This document shows positions 54,001 to 63,460 of a stretch of 64,000 bases of DNA, piece by piece; within the stretch, counting starts at the first letter, position 1; the number at the start of each line of letters is the position of its first letter. A program made the position numbers and the translations under genes. Location of the stretch: NCBI RefSeq assembly GCF_016591715.1, contig NZ_AP024109.1, forward strand, positions 5,950,001 through 6,014,000, written 5' to 3'. Under the pieces are notes generated by a model, which was not told where the DNA came from, searched no databases, and was given only the letters and a program-made list of their open reading frames with translations. This DNA is from Mesorhizobium sp. J8. GTDB taxonomy: Bacteria > Pseudomonadota > Alphaproteobacteria > Rhizobiales > Rhizobiaceae.

Positions 54001-54145
54001 TTAAAGCGCGTCGCCTGAATCCGGTTCGGCGCGACGCGCTTTAGAGCATGTCTGCCGAAGTGGGAACGGTTTCGGGATAAAGACATGCGCAAAGTCAAAA
54101 ACCTAAAGCGCATGGAGCGAATCTGAAAGATCGCGACGCGCTTTA
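54001..54145. repeat. Rhizobial AAAGCGCGTCGC mosaic repeat
   Basis: A perfect 13-bp stem TAAAGCGCGTCGC/GCGACGCGCTTTA (54002-54014 and 54031-54043) is followed by GAGCATGTCTGCC, GGTTTCGGGATAAAGACATG, CCTAAAGCGCATGGAGCGAA, and a third AAAGCGCGTCGC in inverted form at the right end (GCGACGCGCTTTA). This composite is a common Hyphomicrobiales intergenic element, from memory. It can terminate hbd, and its right end supplies the TAA stop of the PAS-GGDEF gene. Confidence 0.85.
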
Positions 54146-56137
54146 GCTCGCCGCTGCGAGCGGCAAAGGCGTCATGCCGTCTTTCGAAACGTCGTCGTCG
54201 GGCGCGGCGGAAACGCAGCCGCGGCCGGCCGCCTTGGCGGCATAGCAGGCGGCGTCGGCCCGGGCGATGATCTCGTCGACCTCGCCGCAGCCGGCGCGGA
54301 TCGGCGCGAGCCCGATGCTGGCGCCGATCGGATGCGGGCGCCCGTCCCAGCTGAAGTTGAGATTGCGGATGGCATCGATGATCGAGCGAGCCGCGATCGC
54401 TCCGCGCTCCCCGGCGCCCGATTTGAGAAGGACGGCGAACTCGTCGCCGCCGAGCCGCGCGACGATGTCTTCCGGGCCAAGCACATCGAGAAGGGCGGCG
54501 GCCACGCGCTTGAGCAGCGCATCACCCGCGGCATGGCCGCCGGTGTCGTTGACCGCCTTGAAGTGGTCGAGGTCGACGAACATGAACTGATGCTCGCCGC
54601 CATTGAGGCGGCACTGGTCGACGAGCTCCTCCATGGTGCGGATGAAGCTCGAACGGTTGGCGAGCCCGGTCAACGTGTCATGGGCGGCGGCATGGGCCAG
54701 CTGGCGCTGCAGAGCGCGCGCGTCGGTGAAATCCTGGAAGACGATGACCAGGCCGCAGAACTCCTCGCGGTCGTTCATGATCGGCGACACCACCTGGCGG
54801 ATGCTGCAGCGCGTGTCGTCGCGCCGCACCAGGACCGCGCGCGTGTTCTGGTCGCAATGCGGCCGCTCGTTCGCCGAAGGACGCGAAAGCTCGATTCTGC
54901 GCCCGCTCTCCTCATCGACCGCCCAATAGACATGGCTGAGCAACTTTCCCAGCCCGTCGGCGACATCGACGCCGGTGAGCTTCTCCGCGGTCGGATTCAT
55001 GAAGGTGATGCGGTTGGCGGCATCGGTGCAGATCACCGCGTCGCCGATCGACTGCAGCGTCACCCGGAGCCTCTCCTTCTCGTCGGCCAGCATCGCCGCG
55101 GAAACCTTGAGCCGTTCTTCGGCCTGCTTACGCTCCGTGATATCGGTCAGGCTGCCGATGGCCCGGATCAGCCGCCCTTCGCCGTCGCGTTCGATCGCCT
55201 TGCCGCGATCGAGGATCCAAACCCAGTGGCCGTCCCTGTGTCGCATGCGGAACTCGGCCTCGAAGAACGGCGTCTCGCCGGCAAGATGCGCGCGATCGGC
55301 CTCGGCGACAACTTCGCGATCGTCCGGGTGGATCATCGTCAGCCAGCGGCCGGGGTCGCCGTCCAGCTCCCCGTCGTCGTAACCGAGCATCTTCACCCAG
55401 GTTTCGGAGTAGGTCGTGCCGCCCTTGCGCATGTCGAGGCTCCACATGCCTTGCCCGGCGCTGGTCAGCGCGAAGTTCCAGCGCGTCTCCGCCTCGGCAA
55501 TGCGCGCCTCGGCCTGCTTGCGCGCATCGATGTCCTCGATCTGCGACACCAGATAAAGTGGGCGGCCTGTCTCCTCTTCGCGGATGACCGAGCCGGCAAG
55601 CTGCGCCCACACCGGAGTACCGTCCTTGCGCAGATACCGCTTCTCGAAATGGAAGGAGTGGATCTTGCCTTCCTTCAGGCTCATCATCGTCTCGCGGCCG
55701 ATCTGCAGATCGTCGGGATGGGTGATCTGGAAGAAAGTCAGCGCCTCGATCTCCGAGCGTGTGTAGCCGAGCATATCGGCGAAGGCGGGATTGGCCTGAA
55801 CGATGCGCCCGTCGAGGCTGACAATGGCGACGCCGATCGCCGAATCTTCCATGGCGCGCCGAAAGCGCTGCTCGCTTTCGGCAATCTGCCGACCGTCATC
55901 GACGATCCTGCGAATGAACAATCCCGAGAAAAACAGCGTCACGGCCGTGATGGCCACGGATATCTGAAGGCAGACCTTCAGCGCCTCTTCACCGAGTTCC
56001 AGCGCCGGCAGCAGGACCGATGCGGCCAGGGCAGCCAGTCCCCCGGCCATGAAGGCGAGGACGGCACGCTTGCCGGCCCGCGGACCTTTCCAATTCAACC
56101 ACGCCACGATGCGATCCCACCCAACACGCAACTGCAC
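54143..56137 (-). CDS. PAS-domain diguanylate cyclase
   Basis: Membrane-bound signalling protein of 664 residues, expected to make cyclic di-GMP. Two N-terminal helices (VLAFMAGGLAALAASVLLPA and VCLQISVAITAVTLFFSGLF) are followed by three PAS domains with PAC motifs (about 80-205, 215-335, 350-480) and a C-terminal GGDEF domain with the intact motif GGDEF at 563-567. The RxxD inhibitory site usually five residues upstream reads GPED, so product inhibition at that site is probably lost. There is no EAL domain. The PAS domains suggest redox, light or ligand sensing. Its stop codon is part of an intergenic repeat. Confidence 0.93.
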   Translation of the reverse strand: MQLRVGWDRIVAWLNWKGPRAGKRAVLAFMAGGLAALAASVLLPALELGEEALKVCLQISVAITAVTLFFSGLFIRRIVDDGRQIAESEQRFRRAMEDSAIGVAIVSLDGRIVQANPAFADMLGYTRSEIEALTFFQITHPDDLQIGRETMMSLKEGKIHSFHFEKRYLRKDGTPVWAQLAGSVIREEETGRPLYLVSQIEDIDARKQAEARIAEAETRWNFALTSAGQGMWSLDMRKGGTTYSETWVKMLGYDDGELDGDPGRWLTMIHPDDREVVAEADRAHLAGETPFFEAEFRMRHRDGHWVWILDRGKAIERDGEGRLIRAIGSLTDITERKQAEERLKVSAAMLADEKERLRVTLQSIGDAVICTDAANRITFMNPTAEKLTGVDVADGLGKLLSHVYWAVDEESGRRIELSRPSANERPHCDQNTRAVLVRRDDTRCSIRQVVSPIMNDREEFCGLVIVFQDFTDARALQRQLAHAAAHDTLTGLANRSSFIRTMEELVDQCRLNGGEHQFMFVDLDHFKAVNDTGGHAAGDALLKRVAAALLDVLGPEDIVARLGGDEFAVLLKSGAGERGAIAARSIIDAIRNLNFSWDGRPHPIGASIGLAPIRAGCGEVDEIIARADAACYAAKAAGRGCVSAAPDDDVSKDGMTPLPLAAAS

Positions 56138-56272
56138 GTCGCCAAAACCCTGGCGGATCGATTTTAAGGAATGGTTGCGTGGGCGGCGGCGATCGCTCCG
56201 CTAACCGGCAAACAATTGCCGGCATGATTAAGGTACTGTTGCCAAAACTGTACCGAAGGATCGGTGGGGTGC

Positions 56273-56911
56273 CTACCAGCGCACGAACAGTCGCCCGCCA
56301 ATGGCGCCGAGCAGCGTAAGGAAGGCGATGGCGATCGTATACCAGGTGGCGACGAAAAGCGGCGAATCGTCGAAGCAATGCGCGGCATAGAAGGTTGCCG
56401 CGAGCCCGCCCGCGAGCAGCCCGGCCACCGCGCCCGCAAGCACCGGCCGCGTCGGCGCGCCGTAGCGCAGCATGCCGAGGAAGACCGCCAGCGGACCGAT
56501 GCCGATAAGCGGGATGAAGCTCATGCAGATCATCATGTTCGAGCCGACAAGCCGCTTGCCCCAATCGGCCTGAGGCACGACGAAGAGTTCCAGAACCACC
56601 GCCAGCACGACCAGAAGCGGCGCGGCGAGCATCCACGCCATCCTCCGACTGGTCGAAGCGCCCGGCACCGACAGCGCGCGGACCAGCGCGAAGGCGCTGG
56701 CCGCGAGCACCAGCGTGAACACGAATTTCGACATGAAGCGCATCGTGTGCATGGCGGGCATGATGTCGGGGCGTGGCCCGATGGTCGCAAAGAAGACCGC
56801 GGCCGCGATCGCCACCGCCACGCCGACCGCCAGCCACCAGGCCTTGCCCATCGGCATCGCCCTGTCGCGGGCATCGGCGTCGAGCGCTTTGATGAGATCC
56901 TCTGTCCTCAT
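56273..56911 (-). CDS. nrsF: NrsF-type membrane anti-sigma factor (DUF1109)
   Basis: Inner-membrane protein of 212 residues with six hydrophobic helices, matching the NrsF/DUF1109 family that holds SigF-type ECF factors inactive. ATG 56911 (MRTEDLIKALDADARDRAMP) is the likely start; an in-frame ATG five codons upstream is inside the sigma gene. The N-terminal cytoplasmic tail (to about residue 20) would bind sigma, and a helix pair near ADWGKRLVGSNMMICMSFIP carries the conserved-looking C-M-S segment. It starts four bases before the end of its sigma gene coding frame and is co-transcribed with it. In Caulobacter the homologue responds to oxidants and metals. Confidence 0.88.
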   Translation of the reverse strand: MRTEDLIKALDADARDRAMPMGKAWWLAVGVAVAIAAAVFFATIGPRPDIMPAMHTMRFMSKFVFTLVLAASAFALVRALSVPGASTSRRMAWMLAAPLLVVLAVVLELFVVPQADWGKRLVGSNMMICMSFIPLIGIGPLAVFLGMLRYGAPTRPVLAGAVAGLLAGGLAATFYAAHCFDDSPLFVATWYTIAIAFLTLLGAIGGRLFVRW

Positions 56912-56915
56912 GTCA

Positions 56916-57449
56916 CTATCGTCCAAACCTTTTGGCGATCGCGGCGAGGCCGCGATGCAGCGACACGCGCACCGCCGTCTCGCTGATGCCGAGCTTTACC
57001 GCCGTCTCGCCGATCGAATGGCCGTCGACCGAGATCGACGACACCACCGAGCGCTGCGCCGGCGGCAGCCCGTCGAGCGCCCGGTTGATGTCGCGCTCGC
57101 TCACCGTTTCCGCTTCCGGCTCGGCGAAGGTTTCGGCGATCTCGTCGATCTCGACCTCGATGCGCCGTCCGCGCCGGCGGAACGCGTCGATCAGCTTGAA
57201 GCGGGCGATCGCATAGACCCAGGGCAGCACCGGCGCGTCAGGCCGCCATGTGTGGCGTTTGACATGAATGGCCAGCAAGGTTTCCTGCACGACATCCTCG
57301 GGATCGACCCCGCCCTGAACGATCTTGCGCCGGACAAAGCCGCGAACGAGGACGGCAATCCGGTGCAGAAAGTCGGCATAAGCCCTTTCGTCGCCCGCGA
57401 TCGCGGCCCTGAGCAGCCGGGAAAGCTCGGCCTCGTCCTTGCCGGTCAC
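56916..57449 (-). CDS. sigF: ECF RNA polymerase sigma factor, SigF-like
   Basis: Extracytoplasmic-function sigma factor of 177 residues. Region 2 spans about 25-95 (VDPEDVVQETLLAIHVKRHT, then LPWVYAIARFKLIDAFRRRG) and region 4 about 120-172 (LPPAQRSVVSSISVDGHSIG, then ETAVKLGISETAVRVSLHRG). The start is GTG 57449. It is followed by nrsF, so sigma and anti-sigma are made together. A GTAAC-N16-CGAA promoter lies just upstream, the pattern of SigF-type sigma factors, so it probably transcribes its own operon. Stress type (oxidants or metals) is inferred from family. Confidence 0.93.
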   Translation of the reverse strand: MTGKDEAELSRLLRAAIAGDERAYADFLHRIAVLVRGFVRRKIVQGGVDPEDVVQETLLAIHVKRHTWRPDAPVLPWVYAIARFKLIDAFRRRGRRIEVEIDEIAETFAEPEAETVSERDINRALDGLPPAQRSVVSSISVDGHSIGETAVKLGISETAVRVSLHRGLAAIAKRFGR

Positions 57450-57468
57450 AAGAGTTTACCCCCGTAAG

Positions 57469-57494
57469 TTCGCGTCTCGGCCCTGGTTTGTTAC
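57469..57494 (-). promoter_or_regulatory. SigF-type ECF promoter upstream of sigF-nrsF
   Basis: On the minus strand GTAACA (57494-57489) and CGAA (57472-57469) are separated by 16 bp. This resembles the Caulobacter SigF promoter pattern GTAACC-N16-CGAA and lies about 20 bp upstream of the sigF start, as expected for an autoregulated ECF gene. Confidence 0.6.
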
Positions 57495-57563
57495 GTGGCC
57501 GGCGAAATAATGTCCAAGCCAAACTGCCGGTAAAATCACGAAAGTTTGCGGCAGGGCGACCGA

Positions 57564-57598
57564 TTGAAGCAGGACCACAATGTTGACTATGATAATCA
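57564..57598 (+). promoter_or_regulatory. fbpA promoter with overlapping iron-responsive operator (RirA-type)
   Basis: TTGAAG (57564-57569) and TATGAT (57588-57593) are 18 bp apart, a plausible promoter. TGA-N9-TCA (57584-57598, TGACTATGATAATCA) overlaps its -10 and matches the IRO box bound by RirA in rhizobia. It sits 53 bp upstream of the fbpA start, so iron repression of the transporter is expected. Confidence 0.6.
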
Positions 57599-57650
57599 GG
57601 TATTGATAGGTGCAGCCGTGCCTGAACCCTTGTCTCCAGTTTTGAGGACG

Positions 57651-58661
57651 ATGCCCATGAAAATTGCCCTTTCCACGCTTGCCGGCGCCGCATTGGCGCT
57701 CGGCCTGATCGCCGGCCCGGCCATGGCCGAGGATCAAGGCATCATCGTCTACAATGCCCAGCATGAGAGCCTCGCCAAGGAATGGGCGAAAGGTTTCACC
57801 AAGGAAACCGGCATCAAGGTAACGTTGCGCAATGGCGGCGACAGCGACTTCTCCAACCAGATCGTCGCCGAAGGCGCGGCCTCGCCGGCCGACGTCTTCC
57901 TGACCGAGAACTCGCCGGCCATGGCGCTGGTCGAGGCGGCGGGCCTGTTTGCGCCGGTCGACCCCGAGACCCTCGCCCAGGTTCCGCAGGAATACCAGCC
58001 TTCGAGCGGAAAGTGGGTCGGCGTCGCCGCCCGCAGCACCGTCTTCGCCTATAACAAGGACAAGCTCAAGGAAGACCAGTTGCCGAAGTCGCTGCTCGAT
58101 CTCGCCGATCCGAACTGGAAGGGCCGCTGGGCCGCCTCGCCGTCGGGCGCCGACTTCCAGGCTATCGTCAGCGCACTGCTGCAGATCAAGGGCGAGGCCG
58201 CCACCGCCGACTGGCTGAAGGCGATGAAGGATAACTTCACAGCCTACAAGGGCAACTCGACGGTGATGAAGGCGGTCAATGCGGGCGAGATCGATGGCGG
58301 CGTGATCTACCACTATTATTATTTCGGTGATCAGGCCAAGACCGGCGAGAACAGCAAGAATGTCGCCCTGCATTATTTCAAGAACCAGGACCCGGGCGCC
58401 TTCGTTTCAGTCTCCGGCGGCGGCGTGCTGGCCTCGAGCAAGCATCCCAAGGAGGCCCAGGCCTTCCTGAAGTGGGTGACCGGCAAGGGCGGTCAGGACG
58501 TGCTGAAGACCGGGACCTCTTATGAATATGCGGTCGGCAAGGATGCCCAGTCCAACCCGAAGCTGGTGCCGCTGGCCGATCTGCAGGCGCCGAAAGTCGA
58601 TCCGGCGACGCTGAATTCCAAGAAGGTCATCGACCTGATGACGCAAGCCGGCTTGCTTTAG
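57651..58661 (+). CDS. fbpA: Iron(III) ABC transporter substrate-binding protein
   Basis: Periplasmic ferric-binding protein of the FbpA/FutA group. ATG 57651 gives 336 residues with a signal peptide of about 26 residues (ending GPAMA/ED). The chain starts IIVYNAQHESLAKEWAKG and carries the iron-ligand region GVIYHYYYFGD, with the paired tyrosines that bind Fe(III). The next ATG (57657) is also possible. It leads the fbpABC operon; a terminator-like stem separates it from fbpB, so it is probably made in excess. The promoter carries an iron-responsive operator. Confidence 0.94.
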   Translation: MPMKIALSTLAGAALALGLIAGPAMAEDQGIIVYNAQHESLAKEWAKGFTKETGIKVTLRNGGDSDFSNQIVAEGAASPADVFLTENSPAMALVEAAGLFAPVDPETLAQVPQEYQPSSGKWVGVAARSTVFAYNKDKLKEDQLPKSLLDLADPNWKGRWAASPSGADFQAIVSALLQIKGEAATADWLKAMKDNFTAYKGNSTVMKAVNAGEIDGGVIYHYYYFGDQAKTGENSKNVALHYFKNQDPGAFVSVSGGGVLASSKHPKEAQAFLKWVTGKGGQDVLKTGTSYEYAVGKDAQSNPKLVPLADLQAPKVDPATLNSKKVIDLMTQAGLL

Positions 58662-58693
58662 TTCGCGTTCGTCCTAAAAGGGCGAACGACCGT

Positions 58694-58730
58694 GCTCCCG
58701 CGGCAATTCGCCTTCCGCGGGAGCGTTTTT
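58694..58730 (+). terminator. Intercistronic stem-loop between fbpA and fbpB
   Basis: GCTCCCGCGG and CCGCGGGAGC form a perfect 10-bp stem with an 11-base loop, followed by GTTTTT. It is a good Rho-independent terminator, placed 33 bp after fbpA, and probably allows only partial read-through into the permease and ATPase genes. Confidence 0.85.
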
Positions 58731-58836
58731 GTTTGGAGATCGCCTCGTCGATGACAGTCGACTGCGCTTCGTCCCGCCTGAGTGGCACATCGGACCGCTT
58801 CCGCCGGCCGGCAGAAGCGAGCCGGCGGCGCGCCTG

Positions 58837-60411
58837 ATGCAGTCGGTGATCGACATGACCCCGGCAAGACTGCCGGTGGGCGGGATGAAGAAGCGCCGGT
58901 CCGCGTCGTGGATCACGCTCGCCGCGGCCTTCGTCTCACTCATCGCACTGCTGCCGCTCGGCTTCATCGTCTGGGTCGCGATCCAAACCGGCCGGGACAC
59001 GGTGGTGGCGCTGATCTTCCGCCCACGCGTCGGCGAATTGCTGGTCAACACCACGCTCCTCGTCGCCGCCGCCGTGCCGATCGCCATCGTGCTGTCGGTG
59101 GCGCTGGCCTGGCTGACGGAGCGCAGCGACCTGCCGGGCAACCGCTGGTGGTCCTGGCTGTCGGTCGCGCCGCTGGCCATCCCCGCTTTCGTGCACTCCT
59201 ACGCATGGATCAGCTTCGTTCCGGGCCTGCACGGGCTGTGGGCCGGCGTGCTGGTCTCCGTCATCGCCTATTTCCCGTTCCTCTATCTGCCGATCGCGGC
59301 CGCGCTGCGCCGGCTCGATCCGGCGCTGGAAGATGCCGCCGCGGCGCTTGGCCTTGGCCCGTGGCGGGTTTTCGCGCGCGTCGTGCTGCCGCAGCTGAGG
59401 CTCGCCATCTGCGGCGGCTCGCTGCTGGTCGGCCTGCATCTCTTGGCCGAATACGGCCTCTATGTCTTCATCCGTTTCGACACCTTCACCACCGCGATCG
59501 TCGACCAGTTCCAGTCGACCTTCAACGGTCCGGCCGCCAACATGCTGGCCGCCGTGCTGGTGGTCTGCTGTCTTTTCCTGCTCGCCCTCGAGGTGATGAT
59601 CCGCGGCGAGGAACGCTATGCCCGCGTCGGTTCCGGCGCCGCGCGCAAGCAACAGCGTGCCCGCCTCGGTCGCGCCACCTTGCCCTGCCTGCTTTTGCCG
59701 GCCGGCGTCGCGCTGCTGTCGCTCGGCGTGCCCTTCGTCACGGTGGGCCGCTGGCTGATTGCCGGGGGCACCGAAGTCTGGCGATGGGACGAGATCGGCC
59801 TGGCCCTCGGCCAGACGCTGTTCCTCGCCATTGCCGGCGCGGTGCTCGCGACAATTGCCGCCATGCCGATGGCCTGGATCTCGATCCGCGCCCCGGGGCC
59901 GCTGCAGCGCTTGCTCGAGAGCTGCAATTACATCGTCGGCGCCCTTCCGGGCGTCGTCACCGCGCTGGCGCTGGTCACGATCACCGTGCGCGTCGCGCTG
60001 CCGCTCTACCAGACGCTCTTCACCATCCTGTTCGGCTACGCGCTGATGTTCCTGCCGCGCGCGCTGGTCAGCCTGCGCGCCTCGATCGCGCAGGCGCCGG
60101 TGGAGCTGGAGCGCGCCGCTTCCAGCCTCGGCCGGTCGCCGGTCAAGGCGCTGTGGTCGACCACGGTTCGCCTGTCGGCGCCGGGCGCGGCCGCCGGCAT
60201 GGCCATGGTGGCCCTCGGCATCACCAACGAGCTCACCGCTACCCAGATGCTGGCGCCCAACGGCACCCGCACGCTGGCGATGGCCTTCTGGTCCTATAGC
60301 GGCGAGATTGACTACGCCTCCGCCGCCCCTTACGCGCTGATCATGGTGGCGATGTCGCTGCCAATGACCTGGTGGCTCTACATCCAGTCGAAGCGGATGG
60401 CCGGACGATGA
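58837..60411 (+). CDS. fbpB: Iron(III) ABC transporter permease
   Basis: Inner-membrane permease formed by two fused halves, 524 residues and about 12 helices. Each half has the binding-protein-dependent EAA loop: [20 protein letters not shown] in the first and [20 protein letters not shown] in the second. This two-domain SfuB/FbpB layout is typical of ferric transporters. Three starts are possible (ATG 58837, 58855 or 58885) and none has a strong ribosome site; I give the first. The stop overlaps the fbpC start by four bases (ATGA). Confidence 0.92.
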   Translation: MQSVIDMTPARLPVGGMKKRRSASWITLAAAFVSLIALLPLGFIVWVAIQTGRDTVVALIFRPRVGELLVNTTLLVAAAVPIAIVLSVALAWLTERSDLPGNRWWSWLSVAPLAIPAFVHSYAWISFVPGLHGLWAGVLVSVIAYFPFLYLPIAAALRRLDPALEDAAAALGLGPWRVFARVVLPQLRLAICGGSLLVGLHLLAEYGLYVFIRFDTFTTAIVDQFQSTFNGPAANMLAAVLVVCCLFLLALEVMIRGEERYARVGSGAARKQQRARLGRATLPCLLLPAGVALLSLGVPFVTVGRWLIAGGTEVWRWDEIGLALGQTLFLAIAGAVLATIAAMPMAWISIRAPGPLQRLLESCNYIVGALPGVVTALALVTITVRVALPLYQTLFTILFGYALMFLPRALVSLRASIAQAPVELERAASSLGRSPVKALWSTTVRLSAPGAAAGMAMVALGITNELTATQMLAPNGTRTLAMAFWSYSGEIDYASAAPYALIMVAMSLPMTWWLYIQSKRMAGR

Positions 60412-61490
60412 GCTTTCTCGAACTCAGCGGCGTCGCGAAGAGCTACGGCCCGGTGACGGCGCTTGCAGGTGTCGACCTGACTGTCGAAAGCGGCAGCCGC
60501 ACCGCGATCGTCGGGCCGTCCGGCTGCGGCAAGACCACCTTGCTCAGGCTGATCGCCGGTTTCGAGGCGCCGGACCGCGGCCGTATCGCGCTCGACGGCA
60601 AGGTGCTGGCCAATGGCGGCGACGCCGTGCCGGCGCATCGCCGCGGCATCGGCGTGGTCGCCCAGGATGGCGCCCTCTTCCCGCATCTCAGCATCGCCGA
60701 CAATATCGGTTTCGGCATCGCGCGGAATGCCGACAGACGAGCGGAGCATATCGTCGAGCTCGCCTACATCGTCGGATTGGACAAGGCGGTCCTGAAGCGC
60801 CGGCCACACGAATTGTCCGGCGGCCAGCAGCAGCGCGTCGCGCTTGCCCGCGCCATGGCGATGAAGCCGAGGCTGATGCTGCTCGACGAGCCGTTCTCGG
60901 CCCTCGATACCGGCTTGCGCGCTTCGATGCGCAAGGCAGTTGCCGAGCTTCTGGAAGAGGCGGGCATCACCACCATCCTGGTCACCCACGACCAGGCCGA
61001 GGCGCTGTCCTTCGCCAGCCAGGTGGCGGTGATGCGCGACGGCCTGTTTTCGCAGGTCGGCACGCCGCGCGAGCTCTATTTTAAGCCCCGGGACAGGATG
61101 GTCGCGGAGTTCCTGGGCGACGCCATCATCGTGCCCGCCAGGATCGCCGACGGCTTTGCCGAGTCGCGGCTCGGACGCATCGCCGTCGACACGAAGGAAC
61201 GGCGCGATGTCGCGCGCATCATGCTGCGGCCCGAGCAAATCCTGCTCAAGCTCACCTCGCGCGAAGGCATGTCGGGCACGCCCGACATGCTGTTCGGCGA
61301 AGTGACGGACTGCGAATTCGCGGGCTCGGTCTGCACCGTCGCGGTGCGTCTGCTCAACAGCCCGGATCCGCCCGACGCGGCCGCGATCGGCAACACGCCG
61401 CTCATCCTGCGCAGGACGGGCATGGACGCGCCGGCGATCGGCGAGATCGTGCGCTTGACCGTCACCGGCAAGGCGCATGTCTTTGCCTGA
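60408..61490 (+). CDS. fbpC: Iron(III) ABC transporter ATPase
   Basis: Cytoplasmic ATPase that powers the Fbp permease, 360 residues. Walker A GPSGCGKT at 36-43, signature [19 protein letters not shown], Walker [13 protein letters not shown], and the switch His in [13 protein letters not shown]. The C-terminal TOBE_2 region after residue 240 ([20 protein letters not shown] and following) is typical of the FbpC/PotA branch. The start ATG 60408 overlaps the end of fbpB, so translation is coupled. It converges on the metallophosphoesterase gene, leaving only 14 bp. Confidence 0.95.
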   Translation: MSFLELSGVAKSYGPVTALAGVDLTVESGSRTAIVGPSGCGKTTLLRLIAGFEAPDRGRIALDGKVLANGGDAVPAHRRGIGVVAQDGALFPHLSIADNIGFGIARNADRRAEHIVELAYIVGLDKAVLKRRPHELSGGQQQRVALARAMAMKPRLMLLDEPFSALDTGLRASMRKAVAELLEEAGITTILVTHDQAEALSFASQVAVMRDGLFSQVGTPRELYFKPRDRMVAEFLGDAIIVPARIADGFAESRLGRIAVDTKERRDVARIMLRPEQILLKLTSREGMSGTPDMLFGEVTDCEFAGSVCTVAVRLLNSPDPPDAAAIGNTPLILRRTGMDAPAIGEIVRLTVTGKAHVFA

Positions 61491-61504
61491 ATGCTAGCGT
61501 GCCA

Positions 61505-62302
61505 TCAGCGAACTCGTTCGCCCGTCGCCGGCGACCATAGCGGCCATTGCTCCAGGAAATCGTGGCTGTGGATGACGACGCGCGCGCCGTCGATCAGGAT
61601 GATCGAATAGGCCGGCGGCGCTTGCTCGACCATCTCGTCGCCGACAAGGTCGAGCATGAAGCGGGCATGAAGGCCGCGCTGAACCGAGAACGGAATGCCG
61701 GCGACGGTTCCGGCGATGTCACGGTGGACATGGCCGAAGAAGATGTAGCGGACATTGCCGTGGCGGGTCAGAACATCGATGAGCCGCTGCGGCTCTTCGA
61801 GGCCGAGCGGGTCGAGCAGCGTGAGTCCGAGCTCGACCGGCGGATGGTGCAGGAAGATATAGGCCGCCTTGCCCGCCGCCTCGGCGAGCCTGGCATCGAG
61901 CCAGCCGAGCCGGCTGTCGCACAACTCGCCGGTGACGCGGCCTTCCGCCAGGCTGTCGAGGAAAATGAGCCGCCCTTCCGGCGTGTCGAAAACCGACTGC
62001 GCGAAGCCGTTGTCGTCGGTTCCATTTTCCGGGAAGGCGGCGATGAGATTGGCGCGCCGGTCGTGGTTTCCGGGCAGCAGCCGGTAGGGCACGGTGAGCC
62101 GGCTCAGCGCGGCCTTCAGGTCGGCGTAGCTCTCGGCCTCGCCGTCATCGGTCAGGTCGCCCGTGAAGATGCAGAGCGTCGCATCGCTGTGACGTTGATT
62201 GATATGATCGATGCATCGATCGAGGCGCTCGTTCAAGTTTGCGCCATAGCGCATCTCGCGCCGACGACCGAGATGGACGTCGGAGACCTGGATTATCTTC
62301 AT
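61505..62302 (-). CDS. Metallophosphoesterase (GpdQ/CpdA-like phosphodiesterase)
   Basis: Binuclear metal phosphodiesterase of 265 residues. All metal motifs are present: DxH (Asp8, His10 in VSDVHLG), GD (Asp49 in FTGDLTD), GNHD (78-81), HH (FLHHPP), and GHVH. It resembles GpdQ (glycerophosphodiesterase) and CpdA (cAMP phosphodiesterase). Its place just after ugpC in the glycerol-3-phosphate/glycerophosphodiester uptake operon points to hydrolysis of imported glycerophosphodiesters. It starts 45 bp after ugpC, on the same strand. Confidence 0.9.
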   Translation of the reverse strand: MKIIQVSDVHLGRRREMRYGANLNERLDRCIDHINQRHSDATLCIFTGDLTDDGEAESYADLKAALSRLTVPYRLLPGNHDRRANLIAAFPENGTDDNGFAQSVFDTPEGRLIFLDSLAEGRVTGELCDSRLGWLDARLAEAAGKAAYIFLHHPPVELGLTLLDPLGLEEPQRLIDVLTRHGNVRYIFFGHVHRDIAGTVAGIPFSVQRGLHARFMLDLVGDEMVEQAPPAYSIILIDGARVVIHSHDFLEQWPLWSPATGERVR

Positions 62303-62347
62303 GCGTGAACCCTCAATCAGCTCTTTCGAAATCGCGGGGAGTTTCGC

Positions 62348-63448
<1,101 letters not shown>

Positions 63449-63460
63449 TTTATCGTCTCC

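Noticed and set aside
54332..56167. A 611-codon plus-strand frame opposite the PAS-GGDEF gene
   Set aside because: Antisense shadow. The GGDEF and PAS motifs are on the minus strand.
58782..60299. A 505-codon frame on the same strand as fbpB in another phase
   Set aside because: Highly Arg- and Ala-rich without membrane helices; fbpB in the other phase is plainly a permease.
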